A program made the position numbers and the translations under genes. This document shows, piece by piece, positions 1 through 8,740 of a stretch of 64,000 nt of DNA (within the stretch, counting starts at the first letter, position 1; every line of letters begins with the position of its first letter). The stretch spans positions 1 to 64,000 of the forward strand of contig JBGGME010000155.1 in the NCBI GenBank assembly GCA_041288195.1, read 5' to 3'. Source of the DNA: AWTP1-13 sp041288195 (GTDB lineage: Bacteria > Pseudomonadota > Alphaproteobacteria > Rhizobiales > Hyphomicrobiaceae). The notes below the pieces were generated by a model that had not been told where the DNA came from, did not search any database, and was given only the letters and a program-made list of their open reading frames with translations.

Positions 1-190
1 GCCCTGGCTCTCTGGAGACTCTGCTCGCGGGTCTGCGGACCGGATGCAACGATGGGCCCCCCGTGGAACTACCGGCACAACGGCACAGGCATGAAGCGAA
101 GAGGGGCAAACGTACGGGCGAAAAGTGTCGAGAAGGTGAAAAGCGGTTGCAGCACAAAGTCGCTGCACGGCGGGCCTTGCGGCGCCGGCA

Positions 191-1363
191 TCAGCCCGTG
201 GTGCGCGACCTGCCGTTGATGGCGTTGACGATCGCCTTGCGCGCGACCTCGCCGGCGCAGCCCACAGCGAGTCCGAACGCCGGATTGAACGCCAGCGTCA
301 CGCCCCCCGCCACCGCGATCACCGGCCAGCAGGAGGGCTGCGCGTCGAAGAGACGGCGCGACAGCGCGAGATCGCCGCCGGCAACGAGCAGCAGCGCGCC
401 GACGGCCGCGATTGGGATCAGCCCGAGCAACTGGCTGGCGGTGCCGGCAAGGCCAAGCCCCAGCACCAGCAGCACCAGGCCCAGCAGCACGGGCGCCAGG
501 CCCGTGCGTGCCCCGAACCGATGCTGCGCCTGCACGCCGCCGGCCCCGTGGCACATCGGCATGGCGCCGAACGGCGCTAGCGCCAGGTTGGCGAGGCCCG
601 TCGACAGCGCGAGGTTGCGCTCGCTCGCGCGCGCGGCGGCCGCGGGGAAGAGATCGCGCGCCACCAGCGCCGTCACGATCACCGCGTTGGTGAGGGTCAG
701 CGGCAGCTGCGGCAGCACGAGCAGCTCGAAGCCGCGCCAGATCTCGGCCCACGTCGGCATGGCAACGAACGACAGACCGCTCCAGGCAAATGCCACATCG
801 TGGGGCGGCTGCACCAAACCGCTCGCATAGCCGACAGCAACAGCCGCGATGAGCATCGCTGGCGCGGCAGGAAAGCGCCGCACCAGCATCAACCCCCCCA
901 GCAGCGCCAGGGCCGGCACCCCGATCCACGGCGTGCGCCAGATCAGCTCGAGGCCCAGCAGTCCCATCGACAGGCCGAGACCCAGCTGCAGCCCGGCCGA
1001 CACCGATTGCGGAATGACCCGCGCCAGCCAGCTGATCGAGCCGGTCGCTGCCAGCACCAGCAGGATCACCCCGATCGCCATGCCCGCCGCCGCAACCTCG
1101 CCCGGGCCGGCCTGCCCCGTCACCAGCACAGCCGATACCGCCTTCATCGGCTGCACCGCCATCGGCAGTCCGTAGAAAAGGCCGCTGGCCACGAAGAAGG
1201 CGCCGAAGCCGGCCAACACTCCGGCGGGCGCAAGGCCCGCCACGGTGATGGCGCCGATCACATGCGGGAGAAAGGTGCCGAGGTCGCCGCACGCGCCGGC
1301 CGCCTCGGACGGCAGCCGCCGCCAGAAGGGCACGGGTGGGTCTCTATGGGGACTCGGGTTCAT
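191..1363 (-). CDS. MOT1-type molybdate/sulfate transporter
   Basis: A 390-residue integral membrane protein with about ten hydrophobic segments and almost no soluble domain. The motif AGACGDLGTFLPH near residues 22-34 and a PMCHGAGG motif around residue 265 are typical of the MOT1 (MFS_MOT1) family, which brings molybdate, and possibly sulfate, across the inner membrane. A clear Shine-Dalgarno site is missing before the ATG, but the start leaves the usual short cytoplasmic N-terminus. It is divergent from rlmN with about 105 bp between them, and no molybdenum-cofactor gene lies nearby, so the substrate rests on family membership only. Confidence 0.85.
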   Translation of the reverse strand: MNPSPHRDPPVPFWRRLPSEAAGACGDLGTFLPHVIGAITVAGLAPAGVLAGFGAFFVASGLFYGLPMAVQPMKAVSAVLVTGQAGPGEVAAAGMAIGVILLVLAATGSISWLARVIPQSVSAGLQLGLGLSMGLLGLELIWRTPWIGVPALALLGGLMLVRRFPAAPAMLIAAVAVGYASGLVQPPHDVAFAWSGLSFVAMPTWAEIWRGFELLVLPQLPLTLTNAVIVTALVARDLFPAAAARASERNLALSTGLANLALAPFGAMPMCHGAGGVQAQHRFGARTGLAPVLLGLVLLVLGLGLAGTASQLLGLIPIAAVGALLLVAGGDLALSRRLFDAQPSCWPVIAVAGGVTLAFNPAFGLAVGCAGEVARKAIVNAINGRSRTTG

Positions 1364-1469
1364 CGGGCCACAATCTACAGGACGGCATCCCCGCGCGGAA
1401 CCGGGGGCGGGATGACAGCACGACCGCGGAGAACTACATAGTGCCCAGCCCTATCGAGGCCGAAAGGTC

Positions 1470-2672
1470 ATGGACGCCCTCCTAGCCGCGCCCGCACTGC
1501 AACAGACCGCCGCGTCCAAGCCCTCGCTTGCGGGCCTCGGCCGCGAGGGCCTGCGCGCGGCGCTGGCCGCCATCGGCGTGCCGGAAAAGCAGCTCCGGAT
1601 GCGTGTCGGCCAGCTGTGGAGCTGGATCTACGTTCGCGGCGTCACGTCCTTCGAGGACATGTCGGACGTCTCCAAGGACCTGCGGGCGACCCTGGCGCGC
1701 ACCTATTCGCTGGCCCGGCCCGAGATCGCGGCCGAACAGGTGTCCGTCGACGGCACCCGCAAGTGGCTGCTGCGCCTGCCCATCCGCGGTCACGAGAAGC
1801 GCCCCCCCGAGATCGAGACCGTCTACATCCCCGAGGCCGACCGCGGCACGCTGTGCATCTCGAGCCAGGTCGGCTGCACGCTCACCTGCTCGTTCTGCCA
1901 CACCGGCACGCAGCGGCTCGTGCGCAACCTTCTGCCCGAGGAGATCGTCGGCCAGATCCTGCTGGCGCGCGACCGCATCGGCGACTGGCAGGGCGCGAGC
2001 GGGCCCCAGGACGGCGGCCTCATTCCCGATAGCGACCGCAAGATTACCAACGTCGTGCTGATGGGCATGGGCGAGCCGCTCTACAATTTCGCTCATGTGC
2101 GCGATGCGATGGCGATTGCCTCCGACGGCGACGGCCTCGCCATGTCGAAGCGGCGCATCACGCTCTCGACCAGCGGCGTCGTCCCCGAGATCCCCCGCTG
2201 GGGCGAGGAGGCCGGCACCATGCTCGCCATCTCGCTGCACGCCGTGCGCGACGAACTGCGCGACAAGCTGGTGCCGATCAACCGCAAGTATCCGATTGCC
2301 GAGCTGATGGCTGCCTGCCGCGCCTATCCCGGCCTCTCCAACGCGCGCCGCATCACCTTCGAGTACGTGATGCTGAAGGGCGTCAATGACAGCCTCGAGG
2401 ACGCCAAGGCGCTCGTGCGTCTGCTCGCCGGCATCCCCGCCAAGATCAACCTGATCCCGTTCAATCCCTGGCCCGGCACGGCGCACGAATGCTCGGACTG
2501 GGAGCAGATCGAGCGCTTCGCCGAGGTCGTGAACCGGGCGGGCTACGCGAGCCCCGTGCGCACGCCGCGCGGGCGCGACATCATGGCAGCCTGCGGGCAG
2601 CTCAAGTCGGAGAGCTTGAAGCTCGGCGCGCGCGAGCGCAATGTTCCCTCTCCCCGCTTGCCCTCGGGTTAG
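1470..2672 (+). CDS. rlmN: 23S rRNA (adenine2503-C2)/tRNA methyltransferase RlmN
   Basis: Radical-SAM enzyme that methylates C2 of A2503 in 23S rRNA and A37 in some tRNAs. The cluster-binding cysteines are residues 136, 140 and 143 (CTLTCSFC), with the additional conserved Cys near 129 (GTLCISS) and the methyl-carrying Cys near 375 (DIMAACGQLK) all present. GMGEPLYN and the SLHAV strand of the barrel are intact. The protein has 400 residues against 384 in Escherichia coli. An AAAGG lies 4 bases before the ATG. The last ten residues (about NVPSPRLPSG) are encoded inside a dispersed palindromic repeat, so the natural C-terminus has been replaced or extended. Confidence 0.97.
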   Translation: MDALLAAPALQQTAASKPSLAGLGREGLRAALAAIGVPEKQLRMRVGQLWSWIYVRGVTSFEDMSDVSKDLRATLARTYSLARPEIAAEQVSVDGTRKWLLRLPIRGHEKRPPEIETVYIPEADRGTLCISSQVGCTLTCSFCHTGTQRLVRNLLPEEIVGQILLARDRIGDWQGASGPQDGGLIPDSDRKITNVVLMGMGEPLYNFAHVRDAMAIASDGDGLAMSKRRITLSTSGVVPEIPRWGEEAGTMLAISLHAVRDELRDKLVPINRKYPIAELMAACRAYPGLSNARRITFEYVMLKGVNDSLEDAKALVRLLAGIPAKINLIPFNPWPGTAHECSDWEQIERFAEVVNRAGYASPVRTPRGRDIMAACGQLKSESLKLGARERNVPSPRLPSG

Positions 2673-2816
2673 CATCCGGGCAGAGCAAGTGTTTGGAGAG
2701 CCCGAGGGCGAGCGGGGAGAGGGTTAGGGTGAGGGGCGGACGCTTGCTCAGGCGTTTGTGGCCGCCCCTCACCCCGACCCTCTCCCCATGCTGAAGGAGC
2801 ACGGGGAGAGGGAGAA
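2644..2816. repeat. Pair of palindromic intergenic repeats (REP-like)
   Basis: Two elements in opposite orientation. The first, about 2644-2728, starts CCCTCTCCCCGCTTGCCCTC and ends with its imperfect inverse (GAGGGCGAGCGGGGAGAGGG), with an AGCATCCGGGCAGAGCAAG spacer, so it can fold into a long hairpin. The second, about 2765-2816, carries CCCTCACCCCGACCCTCTCC and a closing GGGGAGAGGG. The same CCCCTCCCC/GGGGAGGGG theme recurs at about 46130. Such GC-rich hairpin repeats are common between genes in Hyphomicrobiales. The first overlaps the rlmN stop codon and the second abuts the ribosome-binding site of the next gene. Confidence 0.75.
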
Positions 2817-2829
2817 ACGGGGGGAAGCG

Positions 2830-3255
2830 ATGCTGCGGGCTGTTTGGCGCGTGATCGTGCTGCCGATCGCCTTCGTGCTGGCGACAGTGGCGACGCTGGT
2901 CGTGATCGTCTCGCTCGGTCAGGAGCGGGCCGTGCAGGCGCTGTCGGCACGCGGCCCCGAGAGCATCCCGATCAATGCCATCGTCGATCTCGCCGCCCTC
3001 GCCATGCGGCTGGCCTCGATCTACACGCTGGTGCCGGCCCTGCTGCTGGTGATCGTCGGCGAGGTCGCCCGCATCAGGAGCGCGCTCTACTACGTGATCG
3101 GCGGCGGCATCGCCTTGGCGATCGTGCCGATGCTGACGCGCGTCAACCAGCCCATGACCGTGCTTGAGCTCTCGCCCGTCGTGTGGCAGGTGCTCGCCAC
3201 CGCAGGGTTCGCGGGCGGCTTCGTCTACTGGCTGCTGGCTGGCCGCAACGCCTGA
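2830..3255 (+). CDS. Small four-helix membrane protein, unknown function
   Basis: 141 residues with four hydrophobic segments: an N-terminal helix, a loop with RGPESIP, then three more helices ending GGFVYWLLAGR. The start chosen has a GGGGAAG site just upstream; an in-frame extension back to 2758 would be repeat-derived and is unlikely to be translated. It is a sister of the next gene, sharing the FVYWLLAGRxA ending with (M)VYWLVAGRYA there. It is probably an inner-membrane protein; nothing in it suggests an enzyme. Paralogy suggests tandem duplication. Confidence 0.7.
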   Translation: MLRAVWRVIVLPIAFVLATVATLVVIVSLGQERAVQALSARGPESIPINAIVDLAALAMRLASIYTLVPALLLVIVGEVARIRSALYYVIGGGIALAIVPMLTRVNQPMTVLELSPVVWQVLATAGFAGGFVYWLLAGRNA

Positions 3256-3367
3256 GCCGGGCGTCCGAGTCTCGATACTGTCTCGGCCTTCGAAATTCCC
3301 CATTGAGGGCGAAGGCTCCGCCCCTGTACATTCGATTCGCCATCGACGGACCGCGGGAGGGAGACCG

Positions 3368-3859
3368 ATGATCCTGAGCTTCATCCGCGTGTTGTTTGGC
3401 TTCGTGCTTGCCTGTCTCGCCGCCGGGCTGACGATGGTGCTGTTCGTCTTCACGCCGCTCGAGGTGACCGGCATGCCGAGCGACCGCCTGAGCGAGGTCG
3501 GCCTGCTGACGCTCGCGGCCGCCACCCACAGCGCCGTGTTCGCCGCTCCGTTCGCGCTGATCGGCGCGGTATTCGGCGAGTGGCAGCGCGTCGGCGGCTG
3601 GCTCTACTACGTGCTCGTCGCCATCGTCATCGCCGGCATCGGCTTCACGGCGCAGTCCTGGACCGAGTCCATCGGCGAGGCGAGCATCATCAACAGCTAC
3701 GCGGTCTCAGCCTTCCTTCTCACCGGCTTCGTCGCCGGCATGGTCTACTGGCTGGTTGCCGGCCGCTATGCCAGCCGCGGCCCGATCGAGCCCGATATCA
3801 TATCCCCCGCGCGGCCGGCGCCCGCGCCCAACGGCCCCTCGCCGCGCACGGCCGCCTGA
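3368..3859 (+). CDS. Small four-helix membrane protein, sister of the preceding gene
   Basis: 163 residues, four predicted membrane helices followed by a proline-rich cytoplasmic tail (PARPAPAPNGPSPR). The last helix ends AGMVYWLVAGRYA, matching the end of the preceding protein. The ATG has a GGGAGGGAGA site upstream; an earlier in-frame start near 3164 would overlap the preceding gene and read through non-hydrophobic sequence. The two genes are 112 bp apart and may form a unit. No function can be assigned. Confidence 0.7.
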   Translation: MILSFIRVLFGFVLACLAAGLTMVLFVFTPLEVTGMPSDRLSEVGLLTLAAATHSAVFAAPFALIGAVFGEWQRVGGWLYYVLVAIVIAGIGFTAQSWTESIGEASIINSYAVSAFLLTGFVAGMVYWLVAGRYASRGPIEPDIISPARPAPAPNGPSPRTAA

Positions 3860-3921
3860 GGCGGCGGCATCGATATATTAACGGCGTTCGACAGTCTTCG
3901 TGTTGCAGTGCATCAAGGTCC

Positions 3922-3950
3922 TTGTTGCGTTGCGAGAGGAGGCGTAGCAT
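3922..3950 (+). promoter_or_regulatory. Possible sigma-70-type promoter
   Basis: TTGTTG, 17 bases, then TAGCAT, ending 48 bases before the ATG of the Trp-rich protein gene. The spacing is ideal and the boxes are partial matches. This is inferred from pattern only. Confidence 0.35.
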
Positions 3951-3998
3951 TGCCTCAGCGGTGGCGCGTGGAGCCATGCAACCCACGGGGAGCGCCCG

Positions 3999-4613
3999 AT
4001 GCTCGACTACAAGACGCAATCCCAACTCGTCGACGCGACGGCAGCGATGCTGCGCAGCTATCTGACCGCCACGACCAACTCGTTCGCGGCCTCCACCTGG
4101 CGCACACTGTCGCTGTGGGCCGAGATGATGGCAGCCAACGCCACGGGCAGCCCGCCGGCAGCCGCGAGGGTGCCCACGCTGTGGCCCTCCATGGCCAACT
4201 GGATGACAGCGCCGCAGTCCTATGCCTGGCCGGTCTGGCCCTGGCAGACCTCGGGCAACGCAGCCGGCATGGCGTTCGTGCCCCTTACCCGCACCTGGCT
4301 CGGTCCGAGCTTCAGCATGTGGACGCAAGTCCCGGACTGGGGGATGTGGGGGAAGACGTCACTGCCGATGTGGAACACCTGGCTCGAGCCCCGCGCGACA
4401 GCTCCCGCCGCGGCAGCGCCGACGGCGAAACCCGCTGCGCAGGAGACCGCGCCCTACGCGAGCTACCGCTCCGCGGGCGGACATGCGTCGACCCAAGTCA
4501 TCGTCCCGGACATGATGCCGGTGGCCGAGATCGCCGAGGTGACGGCAACCGTCGTGCTCAGCCCCATGCACACCATGCTGGGGGTTTGGCGGGCCGCGCT
4601 CGGCGCGCGTTGA
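3999..4613 (+). CDS. Trp-rich hypothetical protein
   Basis: 204 residues, not recognised. It has no signal peptide or membrane helix. The first 50 residues could form an amphipathic helix (ATAAMLRSYL ... LWAEMM) somewhat like phasin-type proteins. The middle contains an extraordinary density of tryptophan (14 in the protein, mostly residues 60-125, in patterns such as AWPVWPW and DWGMWGK), then an Ala/Pro linker and a C-terminal hydrophobic stretch. The ATG follows GGGGAGCGCCCG. It could bind hydrophobic surfaces such as granules or membranes, but that is a guess from composition. Confidence 0.6.
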   Translation: MLDYKTQSQLVDATAAMLRSYLTATTNSFAASTWRTLSLWAEMMAANATGSPPAAARVPTLWPSMANWMTAPQSYAWPVWPWQTSGNAAGMAFVPLTRTWLGPSFSMWTQVPDWGMWGKTSLPMWNTWLEPRATAPAAAAPTAKPAAQETAPYASYRSAGGHASTQVIVPDMMPVAEIAEVTATVVLSPMHTMLGVWRAALGAR

Positions 4614-4644
4614 GCCGCAAGCAGGCGCCAGCGGATCGCCGGCC

Positions 4645-4980
4645 CTACTTCTTGGCAGGCTCTTTGGCGGGCTCGGCCGCTTTCTTCTTCGCCGGGGGCT
4701 TCGGCTTGGTCTTGCAGTAGGCCTTGCGCTTCTGCTTGCCGGTCGCCTTGTCCATGAGGGCCGCGATCCACGAGCAGGTGGCGTCGGCCTTGCAGGCAGC
4801 CTCCTCCGTGATGGCGTTGCAGGCGCTCTTTGCCTTCGCCACCGGGGCCTTCTTCTCGGCCTTTGCCGCAGGAGCGGGAGCCTTCTCGGGTGCCTTCTGC
4901 TGCGCCTCGGCAGCCACGGCAAATAGTGCGATCGCGGCAGCAGCCAGCGACGCGCTCAGCAGGTTCGTGCGCAAGGTCAT
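4645..4980 (-). CDS. Small secreted Cys/Lys-rich protein
   Basis: 111 residues: a signal peptide ending AVAAEA-Q, an Ala/Pro/Lys linker, a compact domain with four cysteines (SACNAITEEAACKADATCSW ... KAYC) and a lysine-rich tail. The start is fixed by a perfect GGAGGA site four bases upstream; the longer frame to 5109 is not needed. The spacing suggests two disulphides in the periplasm. The family is seen in Hyphomicrobiales without a known function, and its basic tail may bind acidic polymers. It is transcribed after rne, with about 105 bp between. Confidence 0.7.
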   Translation of the reverse strand: MTLRTNLLSASLAAAAIALFAVAAEAQQKAPEKAPAPAAKAEKKAPVAKAKSACNAITEEAACKADATCSWIAALMDKATGKQKRKAYCKTKPKPPAKKKAAEPAKEPAKK

Positions 4981-5087
4981 TCCTCCCGATCGGAGGCGAC
5001 ACCCTAGCACCACCCACGCGCCTGTTCCAAGAGCGCCGTCGCCCCGACTGTTGATATCGCGGTGCGCCAAACCTGCAGTCGCGGCGG

Positions 5088-7967
5088 CTACTTCCGTAGC
5101 TGCCACCAACCGCGGCGGGCCGGGCGCGAGGGCTCCTCGGGCGCCGGCTCGGCATGTACGGGCTCGACGTGCGCGGGCTCGGCCCGCACGGGCTCGGCAT
5201 GCACAGGCTCGGGCTCGCGTTGCCGCACCGGCTCGGCAGCAGCAGGCTCGGCGACACGCTCGCGCGGTCCGCCATTGCCGGCATGCTCCGCGGCCGGCGC
5301 GTGCCAGGCCGGCTCGGGCGTCGCCTCGGCGTGATGGCGCTCACGGCGTGGCGCAGCCTCTTCCCGCACCGGCTCGTCTGCCCGCACGTCGCCGGCGGTC
5401 TCCGTCCTCTCCCCCGCTTCTCCCATCGGGGATGCATGGGCCTCTTGCAGCGGCGCTTCAGAGCCATTGCTGTTGCCCGCTTCACCCGCGTGCGCCTCCT
5501 CGTAGCGCTCGCGCGGACCCTCATCGCGGTCGCGTCCACGGCGACCGCCCCGGCGTCCACGGCGGCGCCTTGGCCGCCTGTCCTCGCGTGCCTCCGCCGT
5601 GCCCTCCTCACCATTGCCGACCACCGGCTGATCGCCGCTGCCGGCCACCTCGTCGCTGGCCTCGACATGGTCGCCGCGCGCGTAGGAGGGTTCGGCGCCA
5701 CCCGCCTCCTCGCGCTCGATCTCGTCAGCCTCGCCGTTGCGCGCAAACTCCGCCCGCTCGCCCTCACGGTGGCGCGGGCGCTCGTCGCCGCGATCCTCGC
5801 GCCGGCCGCGCCGACGTCGACGCCGCGGGCGACCCGCCTCGCCCTCGCGTTCGCGTTCGCGTTCGCCGGAGGCGCCGGCTGGCTCTCCTGCCCCCTCGTC
5901 CTCCTCCTGACCCTCGAAGCCCCACTCCATGTTCACGACCGGCCGCTCGGCGGACTTCGGCGCCACAGGCTGTGCAGCCGCCGACCGCTCGATCGCGAAG
6001 TTGGCCCCCTGCATGCGCTCGGAGGCCTGGACGTTGATCGTGACCTCATAGCGACGCTCCATGTCGGTCACGAACGTGCGCTTGTTGTTGAGGATGTAGA
6101 GCGCCACCTCCGCCGTCGTCACCGCCGCCAGCGCGCCGCGCGCATCGCGCAGCAGCTGGTCCTCGAGCGCGCGCAGCACGGCGAGCGCCACCGACTCGGT
6201 GGAGCGGATGATGCCGGTGCCCTGGCAATGCGGACACTGCGAGGTGGAGCCCTCGAGCACGCCCGTGCGCAGCCGCTGGCGCGACATCTCGAGCAGGCCG
6301 AAATGGCTGATGCGGCCGACCTGGATGCGCGCGCGGTCGTGGCGCAGTGCATCCTTGAGGCGGTTCTCGACCTTGCGGTTGTTGCGCCGCTCCTCCATGT
6401 CGATGAAGTCGATGACGATCAGACCGGCGAGGTCGCGCAGCTTGAGCTGCCGGGCGATCTCCTCGGAGGCTTCGAGGTTGGTGTTGAGGGCCGTCTCCTC
6501 GATCGAGAACTCGCGCGTCGCCTTGCCGGAGTTGACGTCGACGGAGACCAGCGCCTCGGTCTGGTTGATGACGAGGTAGCCGCCCGAGCGCAGCGTCACG
6601 TACGGGCTGAACATGGCGTTGAGCTGCCGCTCGATGGGAAAGCGGGCAAACAGCGGCTCGGGCGCCTCGTACTTGATGACGCTCTTGGCCTGGCTGGGCG
6701 ACAGCATGCGCATGAAGTCGGAGGCTTCCTTGTGGGCAGCCTCGCCGGCGACAAGGATCTCGTCGATGTCCTTGGCATAGAGGTCGCGGATCGAGCGCTT
6801 GATGAGGTTGCCTTCCTCGTAGACGAGGCACGGCGCGGTCGACTGCAACGTGAGATCGCGCACGTTCTCCCACAGGCGCAGCAGGTACTCGAAGTCGCGC
6901 TTGATCTCCTGCTTGGTGCGCGCGGCCCCGGCCGTGCGGACGATGAGCCCCATGCCCTCGGGCACCTCGAGCTCGTGGGCGATGGCCTTGAGGCGCTTCC
7001 TGTCCTGCGGCTGCGTGATCTTGCGGGAGATGCCGCCGCCGCGGCCGGTGTTGGGCATCAGCACGGTGTAGCGGCCGGCGAGCGACAGATAGGTCGTGAG
7101 CGCTGCACCCTTGCTGCCGCGCTCCTCCTTGACGACCTGCACGAGGATGATCTGGCGGCGCTTGATCACCTCCTGGATCTTGTAGGAGCGCATGCGCCGG
7201 CGCGGCCGCTCCGGCACCTCCTCCAGCGCGTCCTCCGAGCCCACCTGCTCGACCGTGCTCACGGTCTCGGGGGCCTCGGCGGTGTCGGTGACGATCTCCT
7301 CGACGTGGCCGCCGTTGCTGGCCGTTTCCGACTGGGCCTCGCCATTGCCGGCGAACCCGGAGCTTTCCGCCGCGTAGGCGGAAGCGTGCGGCTCACGCGG
7401 CTCGTGCGCTTCATGCCGCGGCCGCTCGCCCTCGCTCTCATATCGAGGCGCCGGCTCACCGCGCAGGACATCGTCGCCGTGCGTCGCCTCGGCAGCAGCC
7501 GGCCGCTCGTCCCGGGTGTCCTCGTCCTGGGCCTGCTCGTAGCGGCTGTCGCGATCGTCCGCATCGTCGCCGGGCCGGGGGTCCTCGTGACTTGCTTGCC
7601 GCTCACCACGCGCACGGCTGCGGGCCTCGCGCGCCTCGGCGCGGGCATCGGCCTCTGCCTCGGCCTCGGCTTCCGCCTCCGCCTCCTCGGCCAGCAACGC
7701 CTGCCGGTCGGCGACGGGAATCTGATAGTAGTCGGGATGGATTTCGCTGAAGGCCAGGAAGCCGTGGCGGTTGCCGCCGTAGTCGACGAAGGCCGCCTGC
7801 AGCGACGGCTCCACGCGCGTCACCTTGGCGAGGTAGATGTTGCCGCGCAGGAGCTTGCGCGCTGCCGATTCGTAGTCGAACTCCTCTACCCGGCCGTTGC
7901 GGAGCACCACCACCCGGGTTTCCTCGGGATGGGTGGCGTCGATGAGCATTCTGTTGTTCTTGTCCAT
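5088..7967 (-). CDS. rne: Ribonuclease E/G
   Basis: 959-residue endoribonuclease that starts mRNA decay and processes rRNA and tRNA precursors, and organises the degradosome. The S1 domain near residues 35-90 (KVTRVEPSLQAAFVDYGGNR) is split by a long acidic/Arg-rich insertion (about 90-265), as is usual in alphaproteobacteria. Catalytic aspartates are in SVDVNSG (about 476) and VIDFIDME (about 519), and the zinc-link is CPHCQGTG (about 576-583). The C-terminal 290 residues are low-complexity, with an Arg-rich patch (RRRRRRGRR) that should bind RNA and repeated AEPVHAEPVRAEP-like motifs. It is divergent from the amidase gene, the standard alphaproteobacterial arrangement. Confidence 0.97.
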   Translation of the reverse strand: MDKNNRMLIDATHPEETRVVVLRNGRVEEFDYESAARKLLRGNIYLAKVTRVEPSLQAAFVDYGGNRHGFLAFSEIHPDYYQIPVADRQALLAEEAEAEAEAEAEADARAEAREARSRARGERQASHEDPRPGDDADDRDSRYEQAQDEDTRDERPAAAEATHGDDVLRGEPAPRYESEGERPRHEAHEPREPHASAYAAESSGFAGNGEAQSETASNGGHVEEIVTDTAEAPETVSTVEQVGSEDALEEVPERPRRRMRSYKIQEVIKRRQIILVQVVKEERGSKGAALTTYLSLAGRYTVLMPNTGRGGGISRKITQPQDRKRLKAIAHELEVPEGMGLIVRTAGAARTKQEIKRDFEYLLRLWENVRDLTLQSTAPCLVYEEGNLIKRSIRDLYAKDIDEILVAGEAAHKEASDFMRMLSPSQAKSVIKYEAPEPLFARFPIERQLNAMFSPYVTLRSGGYLVINQTEALVSVDVNSGKATREFSIEETALNTNLEASEEIARQLKLRDLAGLIVIDFIDMEERRNNRKVENRLKDALRHDRARIQVGRISHFGLLEMSRQRLRTGVLEGSTSQCPHCQGTGIIRSTESVALAVLRALEDQLLRDARGALAAVTTAEVALYILNNKRTFVTDMERRYEVTINVQASERMQGANFAIERSAAAQPVAPKSAERPVVNMEWGFEGQEEDEGAGEPAGASGEREREREGEAGRPRRRRRRGRREDRGDERPRHREGERAEFARNGEADEIEREEAGGAEPSYARGDHVEASDEVAGSGDQPVVGNGEEGTAEAREDRRPRRRRGRRGGRRGRDRDEGPRERYEEAHAGEAGNSNGSEAPLQEAHASPMGEAGERTETAGDVRADEPVREEAAPRRERHHAEATPEPAWHAPAAEHAGNGGPRERVAEPAAAEPVRQREPEPVHAEPVRAEPAHVEPVHAEPAPEEPSRPARRGWWQLRK

Positions 7968-8740
7968 GTCATTGGGTCCTTGGCGCCGAGGCGGCCGGCG
8001 TGACGCCGGCTATGAGCGCGCCCTGCGTGGCACGCGCTCCTCGTTGCTGCGCCGATCGTGGTTGGGATTGCTGGACCCTGACGGCTCGAGCTCGATCTGC
8101 CTGCCATGGGCGGTGCCAACGATACGGCCACCGACGCCGTGAGGCTGCAGGACCGCATCGCAGTCCCGGGTTGGTCGCATCTAGCCATGCAGACTGAAGC
8201 CGTTGCCGTCATGATCCACGTGTTGGGTGGGGCCGGCGAGCATCGCAATGCCCGTGACCCCGGAGTGATGCCCTGGTCGGGCAAACTTTGCGGACCTGTT
8301 GGCGGCGTCCGCGGGCCGTCTTGAAAGCCGTTGTCCTAGTGGCCGCAGGCAATAGCCTGTCGGGTTGAATCCTGCCCCAGCCGGCAGCCCAGTCGAGCGA
8401 AACGCAATTCCACGGAACCCTGCGGCAAGAGTCGCTGCAGAGTAGCAGACCGCACTTCGTTCATTTCAAGCGAACCATCGCATCGGTGCCGAACGAGCCC
8501 TTACCTTGTTGCCTGCGAGTTGGGCGGCGAGCAATGGCTCCGGGCCCAATTCCCACGCTTCGGCGGGCGCCGCCGGAAGACGGATGCGGCGGTAAGCGAT
8601 AGAATCTTCTAGGCCTTCGTCCTTTCTGTGGCAAGAAAGTTTTGTTTGCTGTCCTACGAACTCTCTCGCCACTTGATCTGGACATCGATTCGGCAAACAA
8701 AAGGTTAAAGTGGTCTGCAGAGGCGCCTCTGGGGCGCGCA
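7968..8740. promoter_or_regulatory. Long divergent intergenic region (rne leader and amidase promoter)
   Basis: About 770 bases with no credible gene on either strand; the open frames here lack ribosome sites and family resemblance. The half next to rne is GC-rich and probably transcribed as a long rne 5' leader; RNase E is known in Escherichia coli to regulate itself through its leader, but no structure was proven here. The middle (about 8600-8710) is visibly richer in A and T and is the likely place for the divergent promoters. An AAGGA lies 9 bases before the rne ATG. Confidence 0.5.

Noticed and set aside
1..190. Possible gene at the left edge
   Set aside because: Short frames exist on both strands but none has a start with a ribosome site or a recognisable motif.
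5154..8003. 949-codon open frame antisense to rne
   Set aside because: It mirrors the rne frame; in GC-rich DNA the complementary frame is often free of stops. The peptide has no family resemblance and rne has all catalytic motifs.
7968..8640. A hidden small gene between rne and the amidase
   Set aside because: Candidate frames (for example 8106-8324) lack start signals, and the region is better explained as leader and promoters.
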